DNA of 62,530 nucleotides from Saccharofermentans sp. (lineage in GTDB: Bacteria; Bacillota; Clostridia; Saccharofermentanales; Saccharofermentanaceae), in assembly GCA_024403715.1 (NCBI GenBank), contig JAKSRJ010000012.1, positions 1 through 62,530 of the forward strand, written 5' to 3'. This document shows positions 1 through 7,060 of the stretch, piece by piece. The notes beneath the pieces are model-generated. The model was not told the origin of the DNA. It saw only the letters and a list, made by a program, of their open reading frames with translations, and made no database searches. The translations under genes were made by a program, and so were the position numbers. Every line of letters begins with the position of its first letter. Position 1 is the stretch's first letter.

Positions 1-423
1 GCTGAAGTAATAATGATTAGAGAAGAAAATGACGTTAATATTTCTAATCAAGAGAGAGCTCAGATCGCTGTTAATGCGGCGCCCGATTTGTTTTTAAGAG
101 TACATGCTGACAGTGCCAATGATCCAATCACTTCTGGTGTACGAGTATATACACCAAGCTCTGGTAGTTATACAGATACTTCGCCTGAGTATGCACAGCT
201 ATTAGCTTATTTGGTAGCTAATGCTGAAGGCTTTGAAGAGTATGAAGCACTGACCTCTCAGTACTATGCTGGGCTTAATTACGCTAATAGTTTGCGAGCT
301 TTCCAATTGAGTCTTGGATTCTTATCTAATAGTGATGATGAAGAGCGCTTATTAGTTGAGGATAATATGAGAGTTGTCGCTGAAGCTATATCTGAGTTTT
401 GCAATAATCTTTATAACGGATAA
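1..423 (+). CDS. N-acetylmuramoyl-L-alanine amidase family protein (Amidase_3), 5' end outside window
   Basis: The frame is open to base 1, so the gene starts upstream and only about 140 C-terminal residues are visible. The first in-window ATG, at 13, has no visible ribosome site and is probably internal. The fragment follows the Amidase_3 pattern: a REEND..SNQERAQIA stretch, then DLFLRVHADS with the zinc-ligand histidine at bases 103-105, then a GFLSN segment and a final helix. Family members cleave the amide bond between muramic acid and the stem peptide in the cell wall. Oddly, the residue two before GF, normally the catalytic glutamate (as in VELGY), is Ser (codon 310-312). Activity is therefore doubtful. 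The family call is by pattern only. Confidence 0.75.
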   Translation, partial: AEVIMIREENDVNISNQERAQIAVNAAPDLFLRVHADSANDPITSGVRVYTPSSGSYTDTSPEYAQLLAYLVANAEGFEEYEALTSQYYAGLNYANSLRAFQLSLGFLSNSDDEERLLVEDNMRVVAEAISEFCNNLYNG

Positions 424-441
424 TCTTAAGGGAGATATTTT

Positions 442-921
442 ATGCCATATATGAATTCAAACGATCGTGCAAATGAAGCAATAAATGACGGAATTATTAA
501 AAGATCCTCGCTTGATGCTAATGAAGTTAATGGAAAAATAACTACCAATGAGCAAATGATACATGCGTTATGGTTATTACTACAGCGTATGGGAGTAACT
601 AATGAGCAGCTGGACGAAGCTTTGACTGAAGTTATGGAGATTAACGCCAGAGGTGTTGTTTCACTTAAAGGGATGGCATGTCCACAGTGTGGTTCTAAAG
701 CTCAATTCAATGGCCCATTTAAGATAAAATGTATCTACTGCGGCACGGAAGCAGTGCTTAATCCTTATGAAGCACGTGAATTAGCTGAGCAAGCAAATGC
801 AGTTATTGCAGAACAGCAGGCTTTGGAAGAACAGCAAAAGAGATGGGAAGAAGCCCAGAAGAATAATCCATATCAGCCTTATGATGTGACAAAAGACCTT
901 AACTTTGACGATTTGATGTAA
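442..921 (+). CDS. Zinc-ribbon and coiled-coil protein of unknown function
   Basis: This is a 159-residue soluble protein starting at an ATG preceded by a GGGAG ribosome site. The middle carries two CxxC pairs, CPQCG near residue 80 and CIYCG near residue 98, a typical zinc ribbon. After it comes a Glu/Gln/Ala-rich segment (about 110-142) that should form a coiled coil. The N-terminal 75 residues look helical and have no motif I recognise. It lies 18 bases after the amidase-like gene and just upstream of tmRNA. I do not recognise the family; a role in nucleic-acid or protein binding would be a guess from the zinc ribbon alone. Confidence 0.7.
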   Translation: MPYMNSNDRANEAINDGIIKRSSLDANEVNGKITTNEQMIHALWLLLQRMGVTNEQLDEALTEVMEINARGVVSLKGMACPQCGSKAQFNGPFKIKCIYCGTEAVLNPYEARELAEQANAVIAEQQALEEQQKRWEEAQKNNPYQPYDVTKDLNFDDLM

Positions 922-969
922 GTATGTTAATTTAACTTATCTCATATGTATTGAGCTGTGACTTTATAT

Positions 970-1342
970 GGGGGTGCACCGGTTTCGACGGGGTCGTTGA
1001 TACTGGGAAAGCGGGTAGAGGATTCTCGTTGGCCTCTTTAAAAAACGGGAAACGCAAGTAATTGCAAACGACACACAGCTCGTAGCAGCTTAATTTTGCT
1101 ACCGCCTACCTTGACCATCTGCCATCTTGGATAGGCGTCAGCGGCAGACCTTACCTGTCAGAGGTTAAACAGGACCACCTCAGAAGCAAAGCTTTGAGTT
1201 TCTGTTGTATTTATGAAGCTACTGGCGAGCATACCTGACAGCGGGTTCTGTTCAAAGGGAATTTTTTAAACACTGTCTGCACCCGGAGATGTCCCGGCGG
1301 ATATGGTTTCGGACAGGGGTTCAATTCCCCTCACTTCCACCA
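970..1342 (+). ncRNA. ssrA: tmRNA (trans-translation RNA)
   Basis: The 5' end GGGGGTG (970-976) pairs with CACTTCC (1332-1338), followed by ACCA. Together with GGTTTCGACGGGG near the start and the GGTTCAATTCCCC T-arm this is a standard tmRNA tRNA-like domain. The reading frame for the tag runs from GCA at 1064 to TAA at 1091-1093 and encodes ANDTQLVAA, after the usual GCAAAC resume site. With SmpB it rescues stalled ribosomes and tags the nascent chain for proteolysis. The tag ends in VAA rather than the common LAA. A terminator follows directly. Confidence 0.97.
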
Positions 1343-1348
1343 AAAACA

Positions 1349-1377
1349 CCTTGAGACTTATTGTTTCAAGGTTTTTT
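1349..1377 (+). terminator. Rho-independent terminator of ssrA
   Basis: CCTTGAGAC (1349-1357) pairs with GTTTCAAGG (1363-1371) with one G-U pair, has a 5-base loop, and is followed by six T residues. Confidence 0.85.
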
Positions 1378-1425
1378 ATTTGCTGATTAATTATCAGAGA
1401 TAAATATGTAATTTTTACCATAAAT

Positions 1426-1458
1426 TTGACATCGTGGAGCATGACTTATCTATATACT
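1426..1458 (+). promoter_or_regulatory. Possible promoter of the SDR gene
   Basis: A perfect -35 box TTGACA lies at 1426-1431. No -10 is ideally placed: TCTATA at 1449 has a 17-base spacer but fits poorly, while TATACT at 1453-1458 fits well but has a 21-base spacer. A promoter here is likely because the gene follows a terminator and has a strong AGGAGGT ribosome site at 1474. Confidence 0.4.
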
Positions 1459-1488
1459 TAAAATATACATAACAGGAGGTCACTTAAG

Positions 1489-2220
1489 ATGGTTGATGTT
1501 AAGAATAGATGGGCCCTCATTACAGGTGCTAATCGTGGTATTGGTAAGCTTTCTGCTTATTTTATGGCAGATATGGGATGCAACGTTATTCTCCATTGCC
1601 GTAACTTGGATTCTGTAGCAGTAATGGCTGATGAGATTAGGGCTAAGGGCGTAGATGTTAAGGCTGTTACAGCAGAACTTGGTGATATGGCTTCTGTTAA
1701 GGCTATGTGTGAAGAGATTGATTCTATGGGAATCACTCTAGATATAATTCTTAATAATGCTGGCTTCCAGATTGGCTATAGAACAGAATATTTTGATACT
1801 CCAATCGACGATTATGAGAAGAGTTTTATTGTTAATACAATGGCTCCAATGCTTATCTGTTATCACTTCATGCCAGGTATGGTAGAGCGTGGATTTGGCC
1901 GTGTAGTAAATACTACAAGTGGTATCGCTCTTGATCCACATCAGGCTGGATATTCCGCATCTAAGGCTGCTCTTGATAAGGTTACTATTGATCTTGGATC
2001 CAAGATGGAGGGGACTGATGTAATGATTAATCTCGCTGATCCAGGATGGTGTAGAACGGACCTTGGTGGACCTAATGCACCTAATTCTCCTGAGAGTGCT
2101 ATCCCTGGCGTTCTTGTTGGTGCATTCTTAGATGACAAGAAGAGTGGTCGTATTTTCCATGCTCAGGACTTCGCTGATATGACTTTGGAAGAGGCTCTCG
2201 TTAAGGCCGAGAATTATTAA
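1489..2220 (+). CDS. Short-chain dehydrogenase/reductase
   Basis: This is a 243-residue classical SDR: the nucleotide-binding TGANRGIG is at residues 12-19, NNAG at 89-92, the catalytic serine in NTTSG near 144, and the YSASK active site with Tyr155 and Lys159. All key residues are present, so it should be an active NAD(P)H-dependent oxidoreductase in the cytosol. The substrate cannot be read from the sequence. The start is set by AGGAGGT eight bases upstream. Immediately downstream is the remnant of an iron-containing alcohol dehydrogenase, so the pair may once have acted together on aldehydes, ketones or alcohols; that link is inference. Confidence 0.85.
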   Translation: MVDVKNRWALITGANRGIGKLSAYFMADMGCNVILHCRNLDSVAVMADEIRAKGVDVKAVTAELGDMASVKAMCEEIDSMGITLDIILNNAGFQIGYRTEYFDTPIDDYEKSFIVNTMAPMLICYHFMPGMVERGFGRVVNTTSGIALDPHQAGYSASKAALDKVTIDLGSKMEGTDVMINLADPGWCRTDLGGPNAPNSPESAIPGVLVGAFLDDKKSGRIFHAQDFADMTLEEALVKAENY

Positions 2221-2234
2221 TTAGAGGTATACAA

Positions 2235-2417
2235 ATGGAGAATTTTACATTTTATAGCCCAACCAAGTTCGCATTCGGTAAAGATATGTAATCTAAGGCA
2301 GGAGCTCTTGTTAAGACTTTTGGTATTGGTGATGGAAAGACCGGTGTATTTATACCACTCTCAACAGAAGATATTACTAATATTTATAAGATTGCAGCAA
2401 CAACGCCAGCTCTATAA
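2235..2417 (+). pseudogene. Remnant of iron-containing alcohol dehydrogenase
   Basis: Starting at ATG 2235, one reading frame gives MENFTFYSPTKFAFGKDM, a TAA at 2289-2291, then SKAGALVKTFG, and continues straight into IGDGKTGVFIPL...EDITNIYKIA before stopping at 2415-2417. The first part matches the N-terminal strand and the last part the C-terminal helix of the roughly 380-residue Fe-ADH family. About 320 central residues, including the metal ligands and NAD-binding region, are gone. This is best read as an in-frame internal deletion plus a nonsense codon that probably replaced a Glu codon. It is not functional as an ADH. The homology is by pattern recognition and needs a profile search. Confidence 0.7.
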
Positions 2418-2439
2418 GTAAGTATAGTTAGTATTTATT

Positions 2440-2476
2440 AACGGGACAGAATCTTGTTTTCTGCCCCGTTTTTTTG
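2440..2476 (+). terminator. Rho-independent terminator after SDR/ADH remnant
   Basis: AACGGGACAGAA (2440-2451) pairs with TTCTGCCCCGTT (2459-2470) with a single A-C mismatch, followed by a run of T. Confidence 0.88.
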
Positions 2477-2501
2477 TTAATTAGGGATATTTGCGTATAA
2501 T
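2474..2501 (+). promoter_or_regulatory. Promoter of the TauE/SafE gene
   Basis: A perfect TATAAT (2496-2501) has TTGTTA (2474-2479) 16 bases upstream, overlapping the T-tract of the preceding terminator. Transcription would begin near 2508, leaving a leader of only about 11 bases that still contains GGAGG (2509-2513). Confidence 0.6.
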
Positions 2502-2518
2502 TATCGATGGAGGCGTTA

Positions 2519-3295
2519 ATGAATTTATTCATAAAAGTCATAGTTTGCTTTGTTGCTGGCGCGGGAGCTGGAATTGGTACAGGTTTTGCTGGTATGAGTG
2601 CAGCAGCAATTATTGGTCCTATGCTGACTGTTTTTCTGGGTCTTCCAGCTTATCAAGCTGTTGGTATCGGACTTGCGAGTGATGTTTTAGCAAGTGCCAT
2701 TAGTGCATGGACTTATAAGAAAAATGACAATCTCGATATTAAGAATAGTCTTCCTTTAATTATAAGTGTTTTAATTATGACTATAGTTGGTAGCTATCTT
2801 GGAAGTTTGCTTCCTAATAGAGCTATGAGCTCCACAACTCAGTTTGGTCTAATTATGGTTGGTCTTAAATTTTTAATTAAACCTGTAAATAATCCCAAGG
2901 AAAAAGTTTCTTCTATGAGTAAGAAGGAGAGATTGATTAAAGCTATAGTTGGTGGTCTTATCGTTGGTAGCATTTGTGGCTTCATGGGAGCTGGTGGTGG
3001 TATGATGCTCCTATTTGTGCTTACTTCATTCTTAGGATATGAACTGCATATGGCTGTAGGAACTAGTGTATTCATTATGGCTTTTACTGCATTTACTGGG
3101 GGGATGAGTCATTTTGTAGTGGCAGGAGTACCTGATATTATAAGCTTGGTGTTATGTATTGTTTTTACTTTCATTTTTGCACGTATAGCCGCAGTAATTG
3201 CTAATAAAGCGCCTGCCAAAACTTTAAGTCGTGTGGCTGGTTCAATTATGATTGGCATAAGTGTAGTAATATTAGTAGTGGATTATTTGATGTAA
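2519..3295 (+). CDS. TauE/SafE family membrane permease
   Basis: This is a 258-residue integral membrane protein with about seven or eight hydrophobic helices. It has the family's duplicated small-residue motifs: GAGAGIGTGFAGMSAAAIIGP near the start and GSICGFMGAGGGMMLL in the second half. TauE/SafE proteins export or import sulfonates, sulfite or related small anions; the substrate here is unknown. The frame allows an ATG at 2507, but GGAGG at 2509-2513 sits five bases before the ATG at 2519 and the promoter predicts a start of transcription near 2508, so 2519 is preferred. It is monocistronic. Confidence 0.85.
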   Translation: MNLFIKVIVCFVAGAGAGIGTGFAGMSAAAIIGPMLTVFLGLPAYQAVGIGLASDVLASAISAWTYKKNDNLDIKNSLPLIISVLIMTIVGSYLGSLLPNRAMSSTTQFGLIMVGLKFLIKPVNNPKEKVSSMSKKERLIKAIVGGLIVGSICGFMGAGGGMMLLFVLTSFLGYELHMAVGTSVFIMAFTAFTGGMSHFVVAGVPDIISLVLCIVFTFIFARIAAVIANKAPAKTLSRVAGSIMIGISVVILVVDYLM

Positions 3296-3347
3296 TTATC
3301 TAACTGTTTGTATTGTCAAATAATAGCAATATAAGAATGTCATGATT

Positions 3348-3359
3348 AATTATATAATT
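3348..3359 (+). promoter_or_regulatory. Symmetric -10 element AATTATATAATT
   Basis: A perfect 12-base palindrome contains TATAAT at 3353-3358, only six bases before the ATG at 3365, with no Shine-Dalgarno sequence between. This places the transcription start at or next to the start codon. No good -35 box is visible. The same 12-mer recurs at 57618-57629. Confidence 0.5.
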
Positions 3360-3364
3360 TAAGT

Positions 3365-3838
3365 ATGGCTTTTAATAAGAATGTTTATAGAACTCGATAT
3401 AGCATAGAACAGGATAGTCTTCCAACACAATTCTTCGAGACACCGAAGGATGTAATTAGAAGTATATTGGAGCCTGGAAATAATACATTTTATAAACTTT
3501 ATAAGATTTTAATCGAGCGTACTGGCGAAGTATCTCCTTATCTTCCTGAACAGTTTAAAACTAATTGCTTTAAGTTTGATGATGGTACGTTAGGTTGCTA
3601 TGTAACTCTCCCTAATCCTGAATCTATTATGCTTTGTGCTGCTATAGTTTATGTGTTTTCACCATCGATGAATAATAATATGTTCTTTACTGTGGAAACA
3701 GACGAGGCAATGGGTCGTATGACTTATAAGTTGTGTTCCATAGACGAAGAGAAGAAGCGTACTGTATATGGTGCATGTAATTTAAATCCTACTGAAATAA
3801 TTCATTATATTAAGGCTGTATATTCACGTGCAAAATAA
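3365..3838 (+). CDS. Protein of unknown function, likely leaderless mRNA
   Basis: This 157-residue soluble protein has no signal peptide or membrane segment and no motif I recognise. It begins MAFNKNVYRTRYSIEQD and has a mixed alpha/beta composition with a C-terminal helix ending in YSRAK. Its 3' end overlaps the metalloprotease-like gene by 11 bases, so the two are almost certainly co-transcribed and translationally coupled. The start codon follows a TATAAT box by six bases and lacks a ribosome site, so the mRNA may be leaderless. Confidence 0.7.
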   Translation: MAFNKNVYRTRYSIEQDSLPTQFFETPKDVIRSILEPGNNTFYKLYKILIERTGEVSPYLPEQFKTNCFKFDDGTLGCYVTLPNPESIMLCAAIVYVFSPSMNNNMFFTVETDEAMGRMTYKLCSIDEEKKRTVYGACNLNPTEIIHYIKAVYSRAK

Positions 3839-4541
3839 AGTGGAGAAGCAAATAGTTCTTCACGGGTGTGAAATTAAATATGAATTAACCCGTAAAAAAG
3901 TAAAAAATATGAATCTTCGAATCTCTCATGGTGGGAAAGTTTCTGTTTCAGCGTCACCAAGAGTATCCGAGAAATCAATAGAAGAGTTTTTGTTATCTCA
4001 TGCTGATTTTATAATTAATGGTGTCGATAAGATGCTAGAACGTGAACAAAACAGTAGTCGCCCTGTCGAATACAAGGATGGTGAGATTGTTAAGGTCTTT
4101 GGAGAAAAAGTGGCATTACATGTTGTGATTAATTCTGGTAGAAATGTTATCGATTATAACTATCCTGATATCTACATAAAAGCAAAGGATGAAATAGCTG
4201 TAATAAAGACATATGAAAAATGGCGACGAGAGACTCTCCGGGATAAAATCTTTGAGATGTATAAGTATTACTATCCAATGTTTGCTGCTAAAGGCGTAGA
4301 GCCAGTAAATACAATTGCGCTTCGCACTATGAAGAGTAGATGGGGCGTATGTATGCCTTCAAAAAGAAAACTGACTTTTAATACTAATTTATTTGAAGTA
4401 CCAGAGGAATTAATAGCATATGTAGTGGTACATGAGTTAGCCCACTTAATAGAGGCGAATCATTCGCCTAAGTTCTGGGCTCAGGTGGAATCAATAATGC
4501 CTGATTATAAAGCACGTCGTAAGATGTTACGTGAGTTTTAA
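3828..4541 (+). CDS. YgjP-like (DUF45) zinc metallopeptidase
   Basis: This 237-residue protein carries HELAH at 202-206 and a third ligand histidine at 212 in EANHSPKFW, preceded by MKSRWGVC at 168-175. That arrangement is the hallmark of the YgjP/WSS1-like metallopeptidase family. It is cytosolic; family members are thought to act on proteins, but the substrate is unknown. Start: GTG at 3828, overlapping the upstream stop; GTG at 3840 is an alternative, and neither has a clear ribosome site. It probably forms a two-gene unit with the upstream unknown protein. Confidence 0.85.
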   Translation: MQNKVEKQIVLHGCEIKYELTRKKVKNMNLRISHGGKVSVSASPRVSEKSIEEFLLSHADFIINGVDKMLEREQNSSRPVEYKDGEIVKVFGEKVALHVVINSGRNVIDYNYPDIYIKAKDEIAVIKTYEKWRRETLRDKIFEMYKYYYPMFAAKGVEPVNTIALRTMKSRWGVCMPSKRKLTFNTNLFEVPEELIAYVVVHELAHLIEANHSPKFWAQVESIMPDYKARRKMLREF

Positions 4542-4553
4542 GGAGTTTTTGTT

Positions 4554-5207
4554 ATGAAATATAAACTTGCAATTTTTGATTTAGATGGAACGGTACTTAA
4601 TACAATTGGAGGTCTTGCACACGCTGTTAATGAAGTTCGTAAGATGAACGGGCTCGAGCCACAAAGCTCTGAATTGGTAGCTTCCATGATTGGTAATGGT
4701 ACCCGTAATTTAATCAAGCGAAGCTTAAAGCTTGATAACAGGGCAGACCTCGAAGAGAAATTCTTCCAAGACTATAGTAAGTTTTATACCGAGAACTGTA
4801 ATTATGATACGTTTCCTTATGATGGAATTAATGAGATGTTAATTAAGCTTAATGAAGCAGGAATCAAATGCGCTGTAGTTACAAATAAGCCTGATAAGCC
4901 AGCGAAGATTTTGATTAAGGAGCATTTCGACGGGCTTATTAAGGAAGTTCATGGTAATGTTCCCGGAATCCCTGTAAAGCCTGATCCAACCTTTGTTTTT
5001 GAGACGATGAAGAATCAGGGCGTGCTTCCAGAGGAAACTGTTTTTATTGGTGATTCAGAGGTTGATATAAAGACCGCGATTGCTGCAGGAATAAGACCAA
5101 TTAGTGTCGACTGGGGATTTAAGACTCACGAATTTTTGCAAGAAAATGGGGCCGAAGTAATTTGCTCCGACCCCGACAGTTTGTTATCTATTATCCTAGA
5201 AGATTAA
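4554..5207 (+). CDS. HAD-superfamily hydrolase, phosphoglycolate-phosphatase-like
   Basis: This is a 217-residue enzyme with the HAD motifs in order: DLDGTVLNT (nucleophile Asp9 and acid Asp11), VTNKPDKPAK (motif II Thr and cap-proximal Lys), and GDSEVDIKTA (motif III/IV acids). The helical cap between motifs I and II is of the Gph/PpaX subclass. It should dephosphorylate a small phosphorylated metabolite. AAGGAG lies just upstream of the ATG, 12 bases after the metallopeptidase. Its stop codon shares the bases TTAA (5204-5207) with the stop of the opposing ddh gene, leaving no room for a terminator. Confidence 0.88.
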   Translation: MKYKLAIFDLDGTVLNTIGGLAHAVNEVRKMNGLEPQSSELVASMIGNGTRNLIKRSLKLDNRADLEEKFFQDYSKFYTENCNYDTFPYDGINEMLIKLNEAGIKCAVVTNKPDKPAKILIKEHFDGLIKEVHGNVPGIPVKPDPTFVFETMKNQGVLPEETVFIGDSEVDIKTAIAAGIRPISVDWGFKTHEFLQENGAEVICSDPDSLLSIILED

Positions 5208-6190
5208 AGAAGATGTGCTCTTAACTCCTCGCCAGAAAGTGGTGAGAGAAGTGCAGGAGCGATATCGAATACTGTCTTACAACCGAAGTCGCCCTTAGAA
5301 GAGAGCTTAAATACTGCACGAGCATAAGCAAGAATTACAGATGCTGTGAACTCAGGGTTGGAATCAAGCTTTAAGGAATACTCGATAACGTGCTTGTTCT
5401 CGCCATCAAAACCAGTTGTACCTGTTCTGAATACGAATCCGCCGTGGTTAAGTCTTGCATGGTTAGCATTGAACTCTTCCTCAGAGATGAAGTTTACTGT
5501 TGTATCGTAATCAGCAAAGTAGTTAGGCATTTCCTTGATTGTCTTCTCGATTGCTGCGAGGTCAGCGCCTTCCTCAGCAACTACAAAGCACTCTCTTGTG
5601 TGCTTCTGACGAGTTGTAAGCTCAGGGTTAGAACCAGATCTTACTGCATCCAAAGCCGCTGGTACTGGGATTGTGTACTGTTTGCCGTTCTTAACACCAG
5701 GAACTCTTCTGATAGCATCGGAGTGACCCTGAGATACGCCCTTACCCCAGAATGTGTAATCCTGACCCTCAGGGAGTACGCAGTTAGCATAAAGTCTCAT
5801 AAGAGAGAACATTCCTGGGTCCCATCCAGCAGAGATGATAGCAGTCTTGCCATTAGCCTTAGCAGCTGCATCAACCTTAGCGAAATGCTCTGGGATTGTA
5901 GCGTGTGTATCAAAACTGTCGATTACGTTATAAAGGCCAGCATACTCAGGAGTTGTTACAGGAAGATCTGTAGCAGAACCACCACAGTTAATCATTACAT
6001 CAAAATCAGCTGTCTTATCCTTAAGATTGTTAACAGAATATACAGGAACATCTGGTGTCTTGATAGAAACTGTTGCTGGGTCACGTCTTGTGAATACACC
6101 GCAAAGCTTCATGTCAGGGCATCTTCTAATCTCGCTCTCGACACCTCTTGCCAGGTTGCCGTAGCCAATAATACCAATTCTAATAGCCAT
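5204..6190 (-). CDS. ddh: meso-Diaminopimelate D-dehydrogenase
   Basis: This is a 328-residue protein beginning MAIRIGIIGYGNLARGVES, with the NADP-binding GYGNLARG near residue 9-16. Characteristic ddh segments follow, such as CGGSATDLP and SAGWDPGMFSLMR. It makes meso-diaminopimelate from tetrahydrodipicolinate, ammonia and NADPH in one step, feeding lysine and peptidoglycan synthesis. CGGAGGC precedes the start on the reverse strand. Length and residues fit the family fully. It is transcribed alone, convergent with the HAD gene and divergent from the kinase gene. Confidence 0.95.
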   Translation of the reverse strand: MAIRIGIIGYGNLARGVESEIRRCPDMKLCGVFTRRDPATVSIKTPDVPVYSVNNLKDKTADFDVMINCGGSATDLPVTTPEYAGLYNVIDSFDTHATIPEHFAKVDAAAKANGKTAIISAGWDPGMFSLMRLYANCVLPEGQDYTFWGKGVSQGHSDAIRRVPGVKNGKQYTIPVPAALDAVRSGSNPELTTRQKHTRECFVVAEEGADLAAIEKTIKEMPNYFADYDTTVNFISEEEFNANHARLNHGGFVFRTGTTGFDGENKHVIEYSLKLDSNPEFTASVILAYARAVFKLSSKGDFGCKTVFDIAPALLSPLSGEELRAHLL

Positions 6191-6320
6191 TGATAATGCC
6201 TCCGAAAATATAAAAATCTTTTAAATTATGAAACAGAGTGTTGATATTTTCAATCATAAATCAGTCAATTTTATAGTAAAATATTTTTATAAAATAATCA
6301 CAAAGAAAGAGGTGATTGTT

Positions 6321-6923
6321 GTGTCAGCAAAAATTATAACTATCTCAAGACAGTTCGGCAGTGGCGGTAGATCAATCGCCAAGCAGTTAGCAATTAAGCT
6401 TGGTTACGATTACTACGATAAGGAGATTATCGAGGAAGTCGCCAAGAAGACAGGCTTTACCAAGGATGTAGTTGCGTCACGAGGTGAGGAAGCTCCTGGT
6501 AAGTCCATTTTCTCTTACGGCTTTGATGGTCAGGGCGTTCCTGGAATCATGAACGGTATGACGATGAATGACTATATCTGGTCTGAGCAGCGTAAGGTAA
6601 TTAAGCAGATTGCAGATTCTGGCAAGCCTTGTGTTATTGTTGGCCGTTCAGCAGATTATATCCTAAGAGAATATGATGATGTCCTTAACGTCTTCATCTA
6701 CGCTGATATGGAATTCCGTAAGGAGAGAATTGTCAGATTATACGGTAATACTGACAATAAGCCAGAGAAGAGATTAGAGGACAAGGATAAGAAGAGGAAG
6801 GCTAACCATAAGCACTTCACAGACTTAGACTGGGGCTATGCTCCTAACTATGATATCTGTCTTTGCTCATCAAAACTCGGTATGGATAAGTGCGTTGATA
6901 TCATCGCTGACTTGGCAAAATAA
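6321..6923 (+). CDS. Cytidylate-kinase-like protein
   Basis: This is a 200-residue P-loop protein with ISRQFGSGGRSIAKQLA near the N-terminus (GSGGRS at about 13-18) and CVIVGRSADYIL in the middle, as in the cytidylate-kinase-like family (COG1102). The phosphate-binding loop is degenerate compared with true Cmk, so the substrate is uncertain. The frame extends upstream to 6228, but AGAGGTG at 6308-6314 sits six bases before GTG 6321, which gives the family-typical N-terminus; I chose GTG 6321. The gene stands alone between the divergent ddh and a hairpin-rich intergenic region. Confidence 0.8.
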   Translation: MSAKIITISRQFGSGGRSIAKQLAIKLGYDYYDKEIIEEVAKKTGFTKDVVASRGEEAPGKSIFSYGFDGQGVPGIMNGMTMNDYIWSEQRKVIKQIADSGKPCVIVGRSADYILREYDDVLNVFIYADMEFRKERIVRLYGNTDNKPEKRLEDKDKKRKANHKHFTDLDWGYAPNYDICLCSSKLGMDKCVDIIADLAK

Positions 6924-6961
6924 AATAATATTATTTATTACTTATTAATTGAAAATAATTG

Positions 6962-7032
6962 GCATAGACATTAAAATTGCTATGCTATAAGGGAGTTTCT
7001 CGGTTACTTATAGCCGGGAAACTCTTGTTTTT
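6962..7032 (+). promoter_or_regulatory. Leader/terminator region with mutually exclusive hairpins before the symporter operon
   Basis: Three inverted repeats overlap: GCATAG (6962-6967) with CTATGC (6980-6985); GCTATAAG (6984-6991) with CTTATAGC (7007-7014); and GAGTTTC.CGG (6993-7003) with CCG.GAAACTC (7014-7024), followed by TTGTTTTTA. The last looks like a terminator and the second would compete with it. TTGGCA (6959) and TATGCT (6981) could also be a weak promoter. Either a simple terminator for the kinase gene or an attenuator of the symporter operon fits. Confidence 0.5.
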
Positions 7033-7060
7033 ATGGATTATTTGTTTAAGGAGCGTTGTT

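Noticed and set aside
2289..2291. TAA in the ADH remnant as recoded or read-through codon
   Set aside because: It is TAA, not the TGA used for selenocysteine, and the catalytic core is missing anyway, so a pseudogene is simpler.
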